Shown here piece by piece: positions 4,776 to 6,618 of a stretch of DNA of 6,618 bases. Location: NCBI GenBank assembly GCA_017958935.1, contig JAGDBR010000345.1:1-6618 (forward strand), in the 5' to 3' direction. The notes beneath the pieces are model-generated. The model was not told the DNA's origin and ran no database searches. It was given only the letters and a program-made list of their open reading frames with translations. The position numbers were made by a program, and so were the translations under genes. The stretch's first letter is position 1. Every line of letters starts with the position of its first letter. This DNA comes from Lachnospiraceae bacterium. Lineage in GTDB: Bacteria > Bacillota_A > Clostridia > Lachnospirales > Lachnospiraceae.

Positions 4776-6618
4776 TCACTGCACGCCGCGTCTGAAATGC
4801 CCGTGCGTATAGGAAACGCCGTCCGGAAGGAGCGAAAGATCCCGTGCTTCGAACGCGTTCAGGACCGCTTCTGCTTCTTCCCTGCTCTCCGTTGTCAGAT
4901 CGAGCTTCAGGACGGACGGACGGAATCGCAGCACCTCGTCCAGATCGTCCAGAAGACAGGTCGGATGGGCGTTGTAGATCGTGTTCATGCAGTAGCGGCA
5001 CGAATTCACGACCGGCATCCGGTTCTCCATCCGGTCAATGAGCGTCCACACCTCTTCCTGCTTCCTGCAGCCTGTCAGCGTCTTGTGCAGGCAGGAGGCG
5101 CTGACCATCATCGGCACAAGGCCGTATACGGTCATCTCCTGCCCTTCGTAAGCACCGGCTGCGGCGATCTCATGCCGGTTCAGTTCGACCGGGACCGTCA
5201 CGCGCTCGATGCCTGCTTCAAGAAGCGTCCGGACCGCGAGCGAATTGAACGCATAGAGCGCCGCATCCGAAATGATGCGGCCCTGCAGCCGAAGTCTTTG
5301 CAGAAAACCGAGTTCCTCCAGGCTGCCGATCACGAAGCCGTCGAAGCGCGCGGCGCGGATGTCTTCGGCATGCACCTCCATGTACGCCGACGCACGGTCC
5401 CGGAACACCTGCGGGAATCTCAGATAGGCCTGTTTTCCGGCCTCATGGATCCGCTGTACGGTCTTGCTGTAAGCAGCCGCTTCCGCAGCCGTCGACTGCA
5501 GGTCGACGCGGCGTACGATGCGGCTCTTCAAAGCCATCTCAAGCTGTGCTTCGTTCATTACAGAGACCGCGAATTCCGGCGCGGTATTTTCCGTGCCGGA
5601 CACGCCGAAGGCGCCGTTTGCTTTCACGGGATGTTCCGCAGTCTCTTCCTGCGCAGCGTATCCGCCATCTGGAACGGTCCTTTCATACCAGGACAGGATC
5701 CGCGCTTTGACTTCCTCTGCGGCTTTCCGGCGGAACGCGTTCAGCAGGCTCACGGGCAGGAACAGGTCCCCTTCGACCGTCCCGTCCAGGCAGTCCCAGA
5801 TAAAATCGGTGTCTCCGAGTTTCGACAGCTGTTTTTCCACGTCTTCCTTCGACGCCGCCCGCTTTCCGGCCCGCTCCGCGACGACGCCGTCATCCGACAG
5901 GACCGTGACTGTTTCGTCATGCCCGTCCAGCACGATGCGCACGTCCAGCCTGTAGGGCTGTCCTTCCGAGAACCGGTACACGCCGCTGATCGGCGTCCGG
6001 TGGCTGTTCCGGATGTATTTCTCGCGGATCTCTTCGATGAACTCGTCGTCATGCTCGCGGAACGCAGGCTCTTTGAACGTCAGCATATGACGGCCGTTCT
6101 GCTGCGTGTAGAAGCCTTCCGTGAACCCCTGGCGGTTGAACAGGTCGAACAGACGCTGCTCGTCCACAGGGTCCACGCGGTGATCCTTCAGGTCCGCGTC
6201 CAGGTATTTGCGGTAGATCGACGTCACGCCGGCCGCGTATTCGGCCTTTTTCATGCGCCCTTCGATCTTCAGCGCGTAGATGCCGGCATCCAGAAGCTCC
6301 GGCAGAAGTTTCAGCGTATTCAGGTCCTTCAGGCTCAGCACATAGCCTTCGTCCGGCGACGTCAGGACGCGGCCGTTCCCGTCCTCGACCCGGTATTTCA
6401 TGCGGCAGGGCTGCGCGCAGCGCCCGCGGTTCCCGGACCGGCCGCCCGCCATCGAGGAAAAGAGGCATTGCCCGGAATAGCTGTAGCAAAGCGCGCCGTG
6501 GATGAAGCACTCGAGCTCGATCCCGGTGTCCGCGAGCGCCCGGATCTCGGAAAAGCTCAGTTCCCGCGCCGGCACGATCCGTTTGATGCCGAGCGAACGC
6601 AGGAACGGCACCGCATCC
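4776..6618 (-). CDS. U32 family protein with DUF3656 domain, RlhA-like (5' end outside window)
   Basis: Member of peptidase family U32. Several members act in RNA hydroxylation: E. coli RlhA on 23S rRNA C2501, TrhP on tRNA wobble uridine. About 613 residues are visible. The frame stays open to the right edge (codons for D-A-V before PFLRSLG), so the GTG at 6611 is not the true start; roughly 100 N-terminal residues are probably missing. Numbering from that Val: the U32 signature is at 34-52 (ECFIHGALC..SGQC), with conserved Cys42, 49, 65 and 69 (GRCAQPC) and LKIEGRMK at 114-121. A DUF3656-like domain spans about 205-310, as in RlhA. About 345-490 is a second alpha/beta half, then a second Cys cluster (507, 515, 538, 541) with IYNAHPTC. 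The domain order favours RNA hydroxylation over proteolysis, but the substrate is inferred. It ends before its own terminator, so it is separate from the ATPase operon. Confidence 0.9.
   Translation of the reverse strand, partial: DAVPFLRSLGIKRIVPARELSFSEIRALADTGIELECFIHGALCYSYSGQCLFSSMAGGRSGNRGRCAQPCRMKYRVEDGNGRVLTSPDEGYVLSLKDLNTLKLLPELLDAGIYALKIEGRMKKAEYAAGVTSIYRKYLDADLKDHRVDPVDEQRLFDLFNRQGFTEGFYTQQNGRHMLTFKEPAFREHDDEFIEEIREKYIRNSHRTPISGVYRFSEGQPYRLDVRIVLDGHDETVTVLSDDGVVAERAGKRAASKEDVEKQLSKLGDTDFIWDCLDGTVEGDLFLPVSLLNAFRRKAAEEVKARILSWYERTVPDGGYAAQEETAEHPVKANGAFGVSGTENTAPEFAVSVMNEAQLEMALKSRIVRRVDLQSTAAEAAAYSKTVQRIHEAGKQAYLRFPQVFRDRASAYMEVHAEDIRAARFDGFVIGSLEELGFLQRLRLQGRIISDAALYAFNSLAVRTLLEAGIERVTVPVELNRHEIAAAGAYEGQEMTVYGLVPMMVSASCLHKTLTGCRKQEEVWTLIDRMENRMPVVNSCRYCMNTIYNAHPTCLLDDLDEVLRFRPSVLKLDLTTESREEAEAVLNAFEARDLSLLPDGVSYTHGHFRRGVQ

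Noticed and set aside
6609..6611. GTG as the start of the U32 gene
   Set aside because: The frame stays open to the window edge, upstream codons (Asp-Ala) fit the family, and conserved N-terminal U32 sequence would be missing, so this is an internal Val.

Overview
The window carries four genes, all on the minus strand, with no RNA gene, mobile element or CRISPR array visible. The DNA is GC-rich by eye (not counted). The AlaS N-terminal sequence, with its Cys-rich insert and its typical '[16 protein letters not shown]' stretch, looks like the version found in Clostridia. The lipoprotein has a clostridial-type N-domain + SH3 + NlpC/P60 layout. The P-type ATPase resembles the Exp7/CtpE group common in Bacillota and Actinobacteria. 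Together these suggest a GC-rich Bacillota (Clostridia, possibly Erysipelotrichia). This is an inference from protein flavour, not a phylogeny.

Layout in the direction of transcription (right to left): (1) 6618-4776, the C-terminal three quarters or so of a U32 'peptidase' family protein with a DUF3656 domain, related to the RNA hydroxylase RlhA; its start lies outside the window. (2) 4775-4617, a 159-base gap holding an intrinsic terminator for the U32 gene and then a good extended -10 sigma-A promoter. (3) 4616-2235, a ten-helix P-type cation ATPase. (4) 2238-703, a cell-wall endopeptidase lipoprotein whose ATG overlaps the ATPase stop (ATGA). (5) 696-1, the first 232 codons of alaS, starting six bases after the lipoprotein stop; the gene runs off the left edge.

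ATPase, lipoprotein and alaS look like one transcription unit driven by the promoter at 4643-4671. The ATPase/lipoprotein pair is tightly coupled by overlap, and a GC-rich hairpin masks the strongest Shine-Dalgarno-like sequence upstream of the lipoprotein start. A membrane cation pump co-translated with an exported peptidoglycan hydrolase suggests a cell-envelope function. alaS seems to be carried along without a T-box leader of its own. The most interesting points are this coupling, the lack of the usual M5/M6 acidic cation ligands in the pump, and Cys clusters in AlaS and the U32 protein. I see no clearly new defence or mobile system; most of the window is well-formed core-type genes.
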